Shown one piece after another: positions 38,201 through 49,264 of a stretch of 64,000 nt of DNA. Source of the DNA: Tritrichomonas musculus (Eukaryota > Parabasalia > Tritrichomonadida > Tritrichomonadidae); the NCBI GenBank assembly GCA_039105265.1, contig JAPFFF010000012.1, forward strand, positions 1,736,001-1,800,000, read 5' to 3'. Numbering within the stretch: the first letter of the stretch is position 1; each line of letters begins with the position of its first letter. Position numbers and translations under genes: made by a program. The notes below the pieces were generated by a model that worked only from the letters and a program-made list of their open reading frames with translations, ran no database searches and was not told the DNA's origin.

Positions 38201-38464
38201 TTATACTACTTCATCAATTAAACTTTTACCAATTTTAAGACCTTTGTCAGCAAAATTTAATCCTGTATCAATTGCTCTAACAGCATCACCAATAAGAGGT
38301 ATTTCACCCAAAACAGGTTTTACAGCATTAGTTACTCTTTTACCAACTTCGACAACTTTGGGAAGTGCTTTACCGACTTTAGTTGCAACATTCTTTATTG
38401 TATTGCCTACAGATTTAAAAGCGTTTTTCATTTTTTTGAAGATTCCGATACCCATTGTTTTCAT
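38201..38464 (-). CDS. pVI/pX-like small amphipathic virion protein candidate of Maverick A
   Basis: 87 residues rich in G, K, V and A, forming amphipathic helices (FKKMKNAFKSVGNTIKNVA) with a hydrophobic centre (LGEIPLIGDAVRAID). Small basic amphipathic proteins encoded beside the major capsid gene in Polintons and adenoviruses act as membrane-active or DNA-condensing cement proteins. The gene is divergent from the capsid gene, with about 40 bases between starts. The call is from composition and context. Confidence 0.5.
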   Translation of the reverse strand: MKTMGIGIFKKMKNAFKSVGNTIKNVATKVGKALPKVVEVGKRVTNAVKPVLGEIPLIGDAVRAIDTGLNFADKGLKIGKSLIDEVV

Positions 38465-38506
38465 TACGAAAAAAGACCCATAATAGTACTTTTTTTGTTA
38501 TTCAAA

Positions 38507-40564
38507 ATGTTGTATCGCAACGAAAGAGCACATAATTACAAAATTGAAGCAGGAAACGTTCTTGATACATTTAATAAGATGCGTGAAATGATTAATACTA
38601 ATGATGGTACACGCTCATTTTCATTCAGAACTGTTGATTGTCATGACCAGCCTGCACCATTTCATCAAGGACAATATTCTCAAATCTCATTAACGCATCC
38701 AGACCATTTCATATCTGATGTTGATAAAGGATTCTTAACATTTCATGTCAAATTGGATTTACAATTGAATACTGATTTAGCTAAATTACAACAAATTGAT
38801 GACCCAAATAACTTCTACAAATTATTCGTCGGACTTAAATCTTCAAATCAATTATTTGACAGATTGGAAATTCTTCATAATAATGTAAATGTTGGATATC
38901 AGCAAAACGAATGTGTTCGAGAAGGATTTTTATACTCTGCTGTCAAACCAGAAACTGAAAAAAAGCGAAGACGATTTGTTCATTCACTTTGGGAAAATGT
39001 TTCAAATTATTCACAAACTGTTGCAGGTACTTATGTTAACCTAAATTCATTCAAATCTAATGGTAAATCACAAGTTGAATTTGATTTGAACGTTCCATTT
39101 GATGATTTACTTGCCATTCAAGCTTTCGATTTATTCCCAAATGGAATCATAGGTGATTTATCAATTCGTTTTCAAGTAACTCCTGCAGGATTAGTTTGGG
39201 CAGCAATTGACCCTTATACTGTTGCTGAAACAAAGGCTTATTTTGAAGATAATGATTCTGTTACATCTGCTGAATTAGAACGATTAAAAGAAATTAAAGC
39301 TCGCGGTCACTTGAAACATCAATTTACACAAATTGGTAATGAAGCTATTATACCAGGACCTGGAACTCCATCTCCAGACCCATCTCCAACACCAGGCCCA
39401 TCACCATCTCCAACACCAGACCCAGACCCAACTCCTGAACCAGGCCCAGACCCAACTCCTGAACCAACTCCAGCACCAATTAAATATAAACTTACATACA
39501 GACTTGGTGAGCAATATAACTTTGGATCTGATGGTTCATATACTTATGATGATATTGCAACAGACCTTTCAATGTATTTCAGTTATACAGCCGAAGAATT
39601 TGCTAAATTAGACCTCAAACCAACTGCAACTGATGAAGAAATTTGTTTGGCAAATCCTGATTACACAAAACCAGCATTGAAACACAACGATGGAAAGTAT
39701 TATGTTTGGCAAATTGAGAAAACAGTTGCAAAATCAGCTCTCAGAGTTGTTAATGAATATCATGATGCTAAAACACAACTTCACAACGAAACATATTCAT
39801 CACAGAAAGCTATATTAACTGTAAACAGAATGACAATCACATTATGTAAATCAAATATGCAAGGTTATGGTGTCTGTGAATCTACTAGAAGAGGAATTGA
39901 AAATATTCTCCGTGAAGGAATTATAATCCCATCTCAGAAAGTTGATTACCATTCATTCCCAATTGCTCCTGCCGCAAATGGAATTAAGTCAACATTGAAT
40001 ATTCCATTAATTAATGTTACAACAATGTCAATTATGTTTCCAAAGCATCATAATGACCTCACTGTTTTCGAAAATCCAGTATATCAAAATTGTTATCTCA
40101 ATATTGGCGGAAAGAACTTCCCAGATGAAAATGTTTCAACAATTGGTGCAAGATTCTTTGAGAATCAATTAACCGCTGGAGACCTTGATGCAATATCATT
40201 ACAATGCACTAAAGAATTTGAGGACTCAATGACTATGCCAAAGAATGATGCAAATGGAGTTCGCTACAAGAATACTTTAAGTGATGCTTCTAGCTTTGTT
40301 TTCAATATTCAAACTGAACGTTCATCTGCTGGTTATTGTTATGATGGATTGGATGGTGGATTTGGAAATATTCAAATTCAGGTTAATGGTCAACCAATAT
40401 ATACAGGACCAAATGATACATATTATAATGTTAATGAAAAAGGTACAGTACATCCACCCCCAACACAATTATGGCTCACAAGAGATACCTATTTCAAATT
40501 AAGTTTGAATGGTTTAGAATATGTTGATGATGAATCCCCAGCTGGTTCTCAAATAAATGCATAA
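38507..40564 (+). CDS. Major capsid protein candidate of Maverick A
   Basis: 685 residues from the ATG at 38507, uninterrupted. The N-terminus (SFRTVDCHDQPAPFHQGQYS) and the strand pair around GFLTFHVKLDLQLN and YKLFVGLKSSNQLFDRLEIL match the capsid candidate of Maverick B. Residues about 281-324 are an almost pure P/T/S/D/E linker made of PDPTPEP-type repeats, absent from the B protein. The C-terminal half resumes beta-rich sequence. A double jelly-roll fold is expected for this family. The gene precedes the integrase and a minor capsid candidate on the same strand. Confidence 0.7.
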   Translation: MLYRNERAHNYKIEAGNVLDTFNKMREMINTNDGTRSFSFRTVDCHDQPAPFHQGQYSQISLTHPDHFISDVDKGFLTFHVKLDLQLNTDLAKLQQIDDPNNFYKLFVGLKSSNQLFDRLEILHNNVNVGYQQNECVREGFLYSAVKPETEKKRRRFVHSLWENVSNYSQTVAGTYVNLNSFKSNGKSQVEFDLNVPFDDLLAIQAFDLFPNGIIGDLSIRFQVTPAGLVWAAIDPYTVAETKAYFEDNDSVTSAELERLKEIKARGHLKHQFTQIGNEAIIPGPGTPSPDPSPTPGPSPSPTPDPDPTPEPGPDPTPEPTPAPIKYKLTYRLGEQYNFGSDGSYTYDDIATDLSMYFSYTAEEFAKLDLKPTATDEEICLANPDYTKPALKHNDGKYYVWQIEKTVAKSALRVVNEYHDAKTQLHNETYSSQKAILTVNRMTITLCKSNMQGYGVCESTRRGIENILREGIIIPSQKVDYHSFPIAPAANGIKSTLNIPLINVTTMSIMFPKHHNDLTVFENPVYQNCYLNIGGKNFPDENVSTIGARFFENQLTAGDLDAISLQCTKEFEDSMTMPKNDANGVRYKNTLSDASSFVFNIQTERSSAGYCYDGLDGGFGNIQIQVNGQPIYTGPNDTYYNVNEKGTVHPPPTQLWLTRDTYFKLSLNGLEYVDDESPAGSQINA
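39352..39480. repeat. Proline-rich repeat insert in capsid gene
   Basis: Imperfect short tandem repeats of CCA/CCT-containing codons encode PTPEPGPDPTPEP-type sequence at about residues 281-324 of the Maverick A capsid candidate. Confidence 0.8.
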
Positions 40565-40623
40565 AATTGAGATTTGATTTGAGATATTTTTTTGCACTTG
40601 ATTTGGGTCCTTTTCGATAATAA

Positions 40624-42090
40624 ATGTCACAATCCGAGAAACCAAACGACGTTTGGCTGAGGAACGACTCCGTCGGTGTAACCGAAGTTCCGAAATCAAA
40701 AAAAACAGAGAAACCAAAAAAATCTCTCAGAATTTATGATAAAGAATATCCATCATTATTGAAATATCCATTCAAATCGAAATACAAATACGTTGAAACA
40801 GATTTACAACCTGTTTTCAAGAATAACATTGAAACAGAACCTTTCATACCTGATTTCAAACTCAAAGCTTGTAAACAAATGTCAAAACCAAATTTCTCAA
40901 ATGAACCAGGATGTTGGGAAGCCTATTTGATGTCTGCAAGTTATTATGCAGATGTTGAACATCCAATTAAACAAGAGCAAATCTATCTCGTTTTGATAAA
41001 TGTGAATACTAGATATCTAATTGTTGAAACAATGTCATACAAAAGTGAAATAACTCAAACTTTAAAACGAATTGTTGAAAAGAATCCTAAGTTTGAATTC
41101 AAGACAATCAAATGTGATGGTGAATCTGGATTTGTTAGTTTAAAAGATGAATGTATTGTATTGAAAGATAATACAAAAGTAATTCTCAAAACAGATATCT
41201 CAAATGATTTACAAGTAGCATACAATTATAAACCTGAGTTAAGAAATCAAGTTAGAAATGAAATATTGTTCAATACTAATTTGAAAACGTTAATAGCATT
41301 TTTGAAAAAAAGTGGATATAAAAAAGTTATCAAGTCACCAATCTCAAAAATTGAGTTGAAAATTGACGATATCAATGATTATTATCCAGTCAAATTTGTA
41401 ATTCAATCTTCCCCTTACGCTCTCGCTCATAAAAATGTTGATGCTGTAATTAGAACTATCAGAAATGCTTTTGGAATGGATAATCGAAGAATTGCTGATT
41501 ATAATCTCATGAGACAAATGGTGAACTTCTATAATAACACTCCTCACAATTCATTGAAATTTCGAAATTATGATTATAATGAAGATGAATTATCTGAATA
41601 TCAAGGTTCTGGTTTAGTTCCTCCAACTAAATGGTTTTATTATTCTCCAGTTCAAGTTCAAAACAATGTTGATTTGGAATGGAGATATATTCGAATGATG
41701 AAATTGAAATTGAGAAAGATAAATGACAAACAGAAATTGAAAGGCTTACTCTCTTACAAACGTGGTAACATTATTTTGGTACATCTTGATAAAGGTAAGA
41801 CTCAAAAAAAGAATGAAAAACGAAGACGTGTATTTAATGAAATAGCTGAGTTCATATGTTATCAAAACGGTAATGTTAAATGTAGATTGTTAAATCCATA
41901 TCTCACATTTGATAAGACAAAGGATGGTCTAGTTCCATACGAACAACCTGAACGAGGGCGTAAAGCTCAAACTGATGTTGAAAAAAATGAAATTGAAGTA
42001 CCAATTATTTATACGAAATATGTTTGTGATTCTATCGAAGACCTCAATGAAGATTATAAAGAGTATTTCATACTAAATGTTAACAAATAA
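40624..42090 (+). CDS. Retroviral-type integrase of Maverick A
   Basis: 488 residues, uninterrupted. An N-terminal region of about 60 residues is followed by an rve-type core: the IYLVLINVNTRYLIVE strand pair, KCDGESGF for the second acidic position, and AVIRTIRNAFG followed by FYNNTPHNSLKF, which is the usual end of Maverick integrase cores. The C-terminal 130 residues include a small beta domain (GNIILVHLDKGK and following) like the chromo/SH3-type ends of these enzymes. It joins element ends to target DNA, making the 6-bp duplications. The first codons hold a GC-rich hairpin pair (40642-40686). The end overlaps the next gene by a few bases. Confidence 0.88.
   Translation: MSQSEKPNDVWLRNDSVGVTEVPKSKKTEKPKKSLRIYDKEYPSLLKYPFKSKYKYVETDLQPVFKNNIETEPFIPDFKLKACKQMSKPNFSNEPGCWEAYLMSASYYADVEHPIKQEQIYLVLINVNTRYLIVETMSYKSEITQTLKRIVEKNPKFEFKTIKCDGESGFVSLKDECIVLKDNTKVILKTDISNDLQVAYNYKPELRNQVRNEILFNTNLKTLIAFLKKSGYKKVIKSPISKIELKIDDINDYYPVKFVIQSSPYALAHKNVDAVIRTIRNAFGMDNRRIADYNLMRQMVNFYNNTPHNSLKFRNYDYNEDELSEYQGSGLVPPTKWFYYSPVQVQNNVDLEWRYIRMMKLKLRKINDKQKLKGLLSYKRGNIILVHLDKGKTQKKNEKRRRVFNEIAEFICYQNGNVKCRLLNPYLTFDKTKDGLVPYEQPERGRKAQTDVEKNEIEVPIIYTKYVCDSIEDLNEDYKEYFILNVNK
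40642..40686. repeat. GC-rich double hairpin at the integrase start
   Basis: CCAAAC-GAC-GTTTGG, CTGAGG, then a second weaker stem (CGACTCCGTCG). The core is shared with 37070-37092 and lies in frame within the coding sequence. Confidence 0.7.
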
Positions 42091-42457
42091 TATCAAAAAT
42101 GTATCAACGATAAATTTTAAACAACCAATTACTAAGCGTTATTTCCATACACAAGATAAAGAATTTGTTCTTCCAAGTGAATTTGTATCAAGTCGAAACA
42201 AGAAATATATTGTTGTACAGTATGTTGGAGCAATTGTTAAGGATACTCTTGTTGGAGATTTGATGGTACACTCAAATATTGTACAACAAGATGGTTATTG
42301 TGATTGTTTCATTATGTTGGCAAACAGACGTCAAACTAAATATAGAAAATATGAGTTTCTTGGTCATGAACGTAATTTTAAAATTTGGTTCACAGATTTA
42401 TATGGGAACTCAATTGAACCATCTGCTTTTGTAATGAGTTGCCTATTAATCTTTTAA
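42077..42457 (+). CDS. Candidate minor capsid protein of Maverick A (126 aa)
   Basis: 126 residues, its start overlapping the end of the integrase gene. It is beta-rich, with FVLPSEFVSSRNKKYIVVQY near the start and FLGHERNFKIWFTDLYGNSI near the end. Maverick C has a clear relative at 63609-63941. The closing pattern of a strand, an FTD-x-x-GN turn and another strand resembles single jelly-roll minor capsid proteins. That functional reading is inference. Confidence 0.5.
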   Translation: MLTNNIKNVSTINFKQPITKRYFHTQDKEFVLPSEFVSSRNKKYIVVQYVGAIVKDTLVGDLMVHSNIVQQDGYCDCFIMLANRRQTKYRKYEFLGHERNFKIWFTDLYGNSIEPSAFVMSCLLIF

Positions 42458-42525
42458 ATAGGTTTTTTTGTTTGCCAGGCATCGAATAGCCATTTAGGCC
42501 TTATTATTTTTGTTCCAAATGAAAA

Positions 42526-43749
42526 ATGATACGTAAAACAAAGGATGAAAATAAAGAAGTATTAACAGCAGAACAAGAATCTAATTTAATTGATAAGGAT
42601 GCAATTATTCTAGATAGAACTCACACATTATATTCATATATTGATAAAAAAGATAAGAAAGTTTACTTCTATTTGAGTAGTAATTATCAAGATTTATTTG
42701 TTTTTATGGAAGGTGATAATATATTGTTAAATTTACCTAAGAAAGTTGATATGAATACAAAAATGAACATCTTAGATAATAAACGTCCTTATTTAAAAAG
42801 AAAATTTGTCATTTCTATTGAAATTGGTTCTAAAATTGGAAATACAGATATTAAATTTGTTGAAAGATGGTTTGATGAACTAAATAAATCATATATTGTA
42901 TTAATGGAAGATTGTGGATATAAATATGCTATTAAAGAAACAAATAATTTCTGTTTTGAATTAGATTCCGAAGGAGATGTAAATAGAAAAATCAAACCAC
43001 TTCCGTTACACATATTTCTTTGTTTCAAACCTGAAACTTTTATGAATGAATGGAATCGTGTTGAATTACGAAATTTGGATGAGGAAGCTGATTTAAAAAA
43101 ATTTAAATATGAATTTCAAAATTGGCATTACCATTTTCCTGTAATTAATGTATTTAAATCTAATTATGTAAGTCCATTATTAAAAGTCCATTTTAATGAA
43201 ACTCCTGAAAGCCTTGAACCATTAATGGATATTTCAGAAAATGATAATGATGGTAAATATGAAACAAGTAATGTCGATATCAATAATAAGTATGATTATG
43301 ATGAAATAAGACCTAAAAAAATAAATCCTCCAGTTCCATCTATGTTACGGGATTCGGCACGTAGTGCCTCAGCCGAGCAAAGCTCGGATTTGGATAAAGA
43401 AACTGAGCAAAGCTCTACCGAAAATGAGAGTACGACTACAATGAAACCAGGTGTTGAGACATTACCGAGCTCTATTTTCAGCAATGTATCGACCTCAAAT
43501 ACATGGATGAAACCTCAAAGCTCTGTACAACAAAATCCTAATAACTTTAGTCCAATGAATTACTTTCAACCCACAACATTTAATATGCCAACAGGTACTA
43601 ATTTTAATTTTAATACAGAGCCAAAAAAATCATCTTTAACTAGTGAAACAAATAATGCAACCAATGGAAACTTACCAAAGATTAATGAGAGTAAGTCAGA
43701 AAACAAACCAAAAACACATATATCAACTTTCAGATTACCAAAAAAATAA
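42526..43749 (+). CDS. Unknown Maverick A protein (407 aa) with disordered tail
   Basis: ATG at 42526. Residues 1-245 appear folded, with alternating strands (LYSYIDKKDKKVYFYLSSNY, KRKFVISIEIGSKIGNTDI). From about 250 onward it is S/T/N/P-rich and likely disordered. A GC-rich double hairpin (43355-43387) and a further short hairpin (43404-43414) lie within the disordered part and encode SAEQSS-type sequence. The role is unknown; the location among capsid genes suggests a structural role. Confidence 0.5.
   Translation: MIRKTKDENKEVLTAEQESNLIDKDAIILDRTHTLYSYIDKKDKKVYFYLSSNYQDLFVFMEGDNILLNLPKKVDMNTKMNILDNKRPYLKRKFVISIEIGSKIGNTDIKFVERWFDELNKSYIVLMEDCGYKYAIKETNNFCFELDSEGDVNRKIKPLPLHIFLCFKPETFMNEWNRVELRNLDEEADLKKFKYEFQNWHYHFPVINVFKSNYVSPLLKVHFNETPESLEPLMDISENDNDGKYETSNVDINNKYDYDEIRPKKINPPVPSMLRDSARSASAEQSSDLDKETEQSSTENESTTTMKPGVETLPSSIFSNVSTSNTWMKPQSSVQQNPNNFSPMNYFQPTTFNMPTGTNFNFNTEPKKSSLTSETNNATNGNLPKINESKSENKPKTHISTFRLPKK
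43355..43387. repeat. GC-rich double hairpin in the 407-aa gene
   Basis: CGGCAC-GTA-GTGCC, TCAG, CCGAGC-AAA-GCTCGG. Nearly the same sequence lies at 49573-49605. The two copies have the same orientation in the window but opposite orientation relative to their genes. Confidence 0.8.
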
Positions 43750-43808
43750 ATTATTTAAATATTTTTTTATGCTTCATCTTCAGCTTCATCTTCAGTTTCA
43801 TCAGAACA

Positions 43809-46325
43809 TTAGCTAGTTTTTTCATCAGTTCTTGATTTAATATATGTTTTGTCGCGATAATTATCATACAATGATTTATACAAATTTTTAACTTCAATGT
43901 AATTTCCGCCAACATTCAAATTAATATGTTTATCAATATTTGAACCAAAGTGTTCTCGTAATTGTTTCTTTTCTTCTTTAGTCAATTTATTTTCTAATAT
44001 TTTCTGTGCTAATTGTACAAATCGTCCTTTCTTTTCTTCTGTATATCCAAGTCCAACGTTAATTATTAGTTCAATTGTTTGAGTTAATATTTCTCCTAAT
44101 CGTTCTGATATTTCAGCTGAACCATTTATTTCACCGCCAATTGGGATAACATCTTTCATATTAGTATTATAATCTTCTTGAATCTTAAAACCTAATTCAG
44201 AATTTACTGCTTTTGAGTGTACTTTTTTATATTAAACCCATTCATTCCAATTATTACATTCATGTGTTTTCATTGCTTGCAATTCATATTGTAAAATAAA
44301 TACAGCAGTACATGTTTTTAAGTAACTGAATAAACACTTCAATGGTTCCATAAATTGATATTCTCCATGTTGTTCATCATCTCCAAATATATTATAGAGT
44401 GCTAATTGCCATATTTTTGAAAAGATTGAACTCCATAATCCTCTTGCATTAAGTTTGGTGCTGACTTTGGGTTTAGATAAACCAACCTTCTGATAAGCAT
44501 TAACTGCTTTAATGAAATCTCCATCATATTTAGTCTTGATTTTACCAGCATCCCATTATTTTTGTTCATAATTCCATGTTTTAGTAGTGCCCGTAAGTTT
44601 TTTCATCCATACTTCAAATGGTTCTATTTTACCATTATTTTTAATGCGTTCGGTTTGCCATAATTTCTTATAAGGGTCTGCTTTAACAAGACGGAATCCA
44701 TTAATTATAACAGGTTTACCGCGAGTATCAACAATAACGATGTCCTCTACTTTGTCGCCATTTAAGTCACAAATTGGGTTACCAAGAGGGTCTAATGTGT
44801 CTCTCCTTGCAGGAATTAATCGATATAATGGATATCCATTTTTATCAAATTTCTTCTTACAATAGGCTTCTGCGCCATCTCTTGTAGCACATTTTGGAGA
44901 GAATTTAATACGATAATTACCATTAATAAGAATATCAAATAATTCCCCTCGGAATTTACTAACATCAATACTTTGTTTATTTTCGAAAATGTATAATTTA
45001 TTTAAACGTTCTTGTGAAGCTTCAAATGTTTTACCAGAACGTTTACCAGTTGGGACAGACTGCATATAATTACTTTTGAATTCAGCAGTATCGATTTTTG
45101 GTACACCTTCTGGTGCTGCAATATCAACATTAAATAAATCTTCGTAGTTTTCAGAACTAAGTACAGGTTTTTTAGATGGTGATTTAAATACAGGCTTTGA
45201 CATTGATTTAGGAATGGAAAAATATTCATTATCAACATTATTATCGTCAGAACTTTGTGAATCAGCACTTTCAGTGTCGCGAAGCGCCATGTTCGAAGAA
45301 CTGCCGGACATGGAATGTTCACTATTCATGTTAAATAATATTTCTCGGTCACCATTCTCTTTAATATACTTTATTAATTGTTTGAGCTTCTTTTTGTTTT
45401 TAGGCTCAGTTGTTTCTTCAAATATGTTTGTTTCGCGTATTGCATCATGTAATTGTAATACAAGTTTTTTTACTCTGATGTCAGAATCATCTTTGGGATT
45501 TATAGCTCGATTATAATAATCATAAAGGTTTTCAGCAGTAAAATCGTCGTTTAATAACCCAAATTTCTTAAGTTGATTAGCATCAATTGTAGAAGATTTA
45601 TTGTAAGCATCTAATAATTGTTGACCTTCTTGATTAGAATCCACTACGTGGCTGAGACCAGAGGTCGAATCAGCTATCTTTCTCATTGTTTCGATATTGG
45701 TTTTTCTTCTAATATTCTCAAATTGCATTAGGTTATTTATATTATCTGATGCCTCATTGTTTTTATGCGAATCAATATTATTTGTCAATGATTTGACAAG
45801 TGATTGAATCTGTGTAGTATCTTTTTTATTGAATACTGAATACTTCTCTGAGTCATCAGCAATACGATAAAATAATTGTAAAGCATTAATATGATTACTA
45901 TCAAGTATAACTAAATCACTAAGTGATTCAATGTCTTTATTAAGTCGATTTCTGAAATAATGGTCTGCTAAATCTGGCTCTTCTTCCTCCTCAATTTTTG
46001 GAATGACATCAGGTTTTTCTTTATTTTTCAGATAGTTGGTTAAATCAATAAAGTAATTCGCTTTTGAATCAAGTATTTTAGCTAATTCATTTTTTTGTCT
46101 TGAAGTTCCTTTAGGCTTTGCGTTATATTTATCAAGCATATCTTTTAAATTTGTTTTTACATCTTTGACATAGTTACGAGGATTCTTAAGATACTCAATA
46201 ATATTACCAATAATTGTTGTTATTTGTGTTAACTTACTATTTTGGAACATGAATACGAGCATATCTTGATAGTCCCTTTTTTTTACTTCGTTTAGTATGA
46301 AATCTTCGTTTATGTTTGTTATCAT
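43809..46325 (-). pseudogene. Large unknown Maverick A gene, broken
   Basis: Coding sequence on the minus strand starts at 46325 and can be followed to about 43809, with about two breaks. The N-terminal part is helical and coiled-coil-rich. A middle S/N/D-rich linker carries a palindromic module (45275-45302), followed by a more ordered region around RGELFDILINGNYRIKFSPK and CKKKFDKNGYPLYRLIPARR. The end is basic and helical. The gene is divergent from the fibre-like gene at 46340, 14 bases away, with an initiator-like word between or overlapping the starts. The family is not recognised; a structural role is possible. Confidence 0.5.
45275..45302. repeat. Palindromic module, partner of 37821-37848
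   Basis: It reads TGTCGCGAAGCGCCATGTTC then GAAGAACT, and matches the reverse complement of 37821-37848 at 26 of 28 bases. The two differences preserve pairing (CAC-GAA-GTG versus CGC-GAA-GCG). Confidence 0.8.
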
Positions 46326-46330
46326 TTATT
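46322..46330 (+). promoter_or_regulatory. Initiator-like element of the Maverick A fibre-like gene
   Basis: TCATTTATT about 10 bases before the ATG at 46340. It overlaps the start codon of the divergent gene on the other strand. Confidence 0.45.
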
Positions 46331-46339
46331 ATTCCCAAA

Positions 46340-49239
46340 ATGTTCACGATAGAACAAGCGGGTAATATAAAAAAAGTTAATACAATTGATGAATTGATTA
46401 TTGAATATATTAAGAAATATGCTTGTACACATTTGTGTCCGGGAACCAATGGTTCCTGTCAATGCAATAACGGAAATAATTTAGGGTCAAGCTTGAATAC
46501 TGAGGAATTGAAAGAATTATTAAAACCATATGCGAAGCTTACGAATCTTGATGAGTACGCGAAAACAACTGATTTATTCGATTATTTGAAAACAGAGGAA
46601 TTCAATAAAGAATTATTAAAGTATGCTAGTAGTGAAGAAATTCAAAACGCTGTTAATACATTACGTGATTAGGTTGTTAACAACTTTGCATTATCAACTG
46701 ACATACCTGAAATACCTACAGATTTGGTTAATGAATCTGCTTTAACAACTGCTTTGGAACCATATGCGAAGCTTACGAACTTAAGTGAGTATGTGAAAAC
46801 AGAAGACTTACCAGAGATACCCACAGTTCTCAAAAATAGTGAGTTGCAATTGAACATAAGAGATCAATTATCAGACGAAATGTTTCAGAAATTGATGGCT
46901 GATGATGTTAAACCATTATCAGCTCAAGCATCAATTTGTTTAACAAGTATGGCGGCTAATGAAGGTCTTCAAGCGGCTTTGAATTCTTGTGCCAGACAAT
47001 ATGTTTCAAAAGAAGACCTCCCAGAGATTATTGAACAAGTGAAAAGCAAAATTCCAGAGATTATTGAGGGTCAAACAACAATTCAATTCACAATCGCCAA
47101 TAATACAATTCTTGATTTGGATTACGACCCATATCATATACTGATTGAGTAATATGGGTTGGATATTGTATCATCAGACAGTTACTATACGGCCCATTAT
47201 GTTCACGCAGACTATTCGTACAATGACGATGATGATAATCTACCCTCTCAGATACTGCGTATGGAAGGAAGTGATTCTAGTCTTTGGATTCTGTATCAAA
47301 GCCATGAATTAATCAATCCAGGAACTGGTGATACACCGGAAATACTATCATGTTCAATAACCAAAACTATCGAACCAACAGACAAAAACGCTTATTCAGC
47401 TAGATATGTGTCGAACACTTATGCGTTAAAAGAAGAAATTCCAGAAATAATTGATAAAAAAATTACTTTCAATCAAGAATTAGAATTAACTTATGATGAA
47501 GGTAATAGTATTAATACTCTTTCGGTTCTTTATACTAATGCAAGTCAATATTTAGAAAAATGGAAACAATATGGAATGTTATTTGATGGATATGATAAAA
47601 CTGATGAAAATATTAAATATCAAGGAATATTCACCATATCGAGTATTAATAATAATGATTATATTTTAAATAACGGTGTTCAAAATATAGCATTAACATT
47701 AGAAATGAGTTCAAGTTGTGGAGTTGTTTATGATTTTGATAACCAACATAGAATCAATGTAATAAGTTGCTATATTGCAAATGAAGATTTTGATGAAACA
47801 AACTTAAACTGTGTTGCTAATCTTGCATTTCTCCAAGATAAATAGCATTGAAGAGTGATATTAAAGATGTTGACCTGACAGCTTATTTTACTAGTACACA
47901 AGCTGATGAGAAGTTTGTTGATGAAGATGAATTGGCTTATGAATTAGATAAGTATGCATTGAAAACAGATATCCCTGAGATACCCACAGATTTGGTTAAT
48001 GAATCTGCACTGAGTACTGCATTATATGGAACCGAATTGAATATTGAATATCCTGCACCAGTTCGTGATTATATATTTGTAAAACCATACTTACCAGAAA
48101 CCGATATACATGTGATATTTGATGTTAATTGGGGTTCTAACACGGATTACATTAACAATATACAACATTTTGATTTGATATTCAAGCCTTATGAAAAATA
48201 TAAGAGAGGGTATAGAATGATGTTAGATAATGGATTATCTATTGTATGGTATGACCGTGGTGAATTTATGGTGTATAATTCAAGTGGCAATACTCAATGG
48301 TTAATGAATGTCATTAAAGCTCAAATTGAATCACCATTTGTAAAAACTGAGAGTATTACTAATGAAGGTTCCCAACAAATCACAATTCAATGTACACAGA
48401 ATGATAGTGGTTGTGTAGTTCCTGATGATGATGTAAGGAAAGTATTCACTACCGAAACTATTATCGTCAAATTCAAACGAAATGCTGATGATGTATCATA
48501 TGAAGAAGCTGAATACGGATACAGTTTATTTAAAAGTTTGAATATGATTTACAAATCAACTAGTGGTGAATTAATAAATATTAATTATAATACCCATATT
48601 ATCTCATTGAGAGCTGAGGACGATACACTGACCAATATATATGATGCATCTATCACATTAATCCGCCGCCGACCTGTGAACAATGATATGATTACTTCGG
48701 TGAAATATGTGACTGATAACTTTGCATTGAAGTCATATGTTGATAAACTTCACGCAATCGCCAGTACAACCATCACCCACTACTCTCCAATCGAGTCATC
48801 TGTAAATTCAATAAATGATTTCATTATTGGAGCTCCAGTATATATGACTGGTAAGGTTTATAAACATGTTGGTGATACTTGGGTACGAAACAATGTTTCT
48901 CAGCCAAACAAAGTTTGGATACTTTCAACTGTGAATGATACTACAGATTGTATTTGCAGTGTCAAAACTACTGGTTCATGGAAAGAATATGTTGGTATTT
49001 GTGTTAGAATTGATGAAAAAAATAATGCTATAACATTTGCTTCCCATGGCGATTATCTTGTAAAAGTTGATGATTCATCTTGTTATGGAATTGGGGATGA
49101 AGTATTTATTGATAATGAAGACAATAAATTGAAGATTCTCAGTGGTGAAACTGCAATAACATCGAAGATTAAACGTATGACTGTTGGTATCATAACTGCA
49201 ATAATAGATAATAAAACACTTGCATGCTTTAAGGCATAA
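46340..49239 (+). pseudogene. Fibre-like attachment protein gene of Maverick A, broken
   Basis: Coding sequence from the ATG at 46340 to 49239, with about three breaks. Modules of the type AKLTNLxEYxKTxDLPEIP recur (near 46530, 46760 and 47960), as in trimeric phage and viral fibre shafts. The last 160 residues form a module (THYSPIES...TDCICSV...GSWKEYVGI...HGDYLVKVDD...GIGDEVF) that is also the end of the fibre-like gene of Maverick C. Such tip modules in fibres act in receptor binding or trimer folding. The fibre role is inference. The gene is divergent from the large unknown gene. Confidence 0.65.
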
Positions 49240-49264
49240 ATAGTATAAAAAAATTTTTTTTAGC

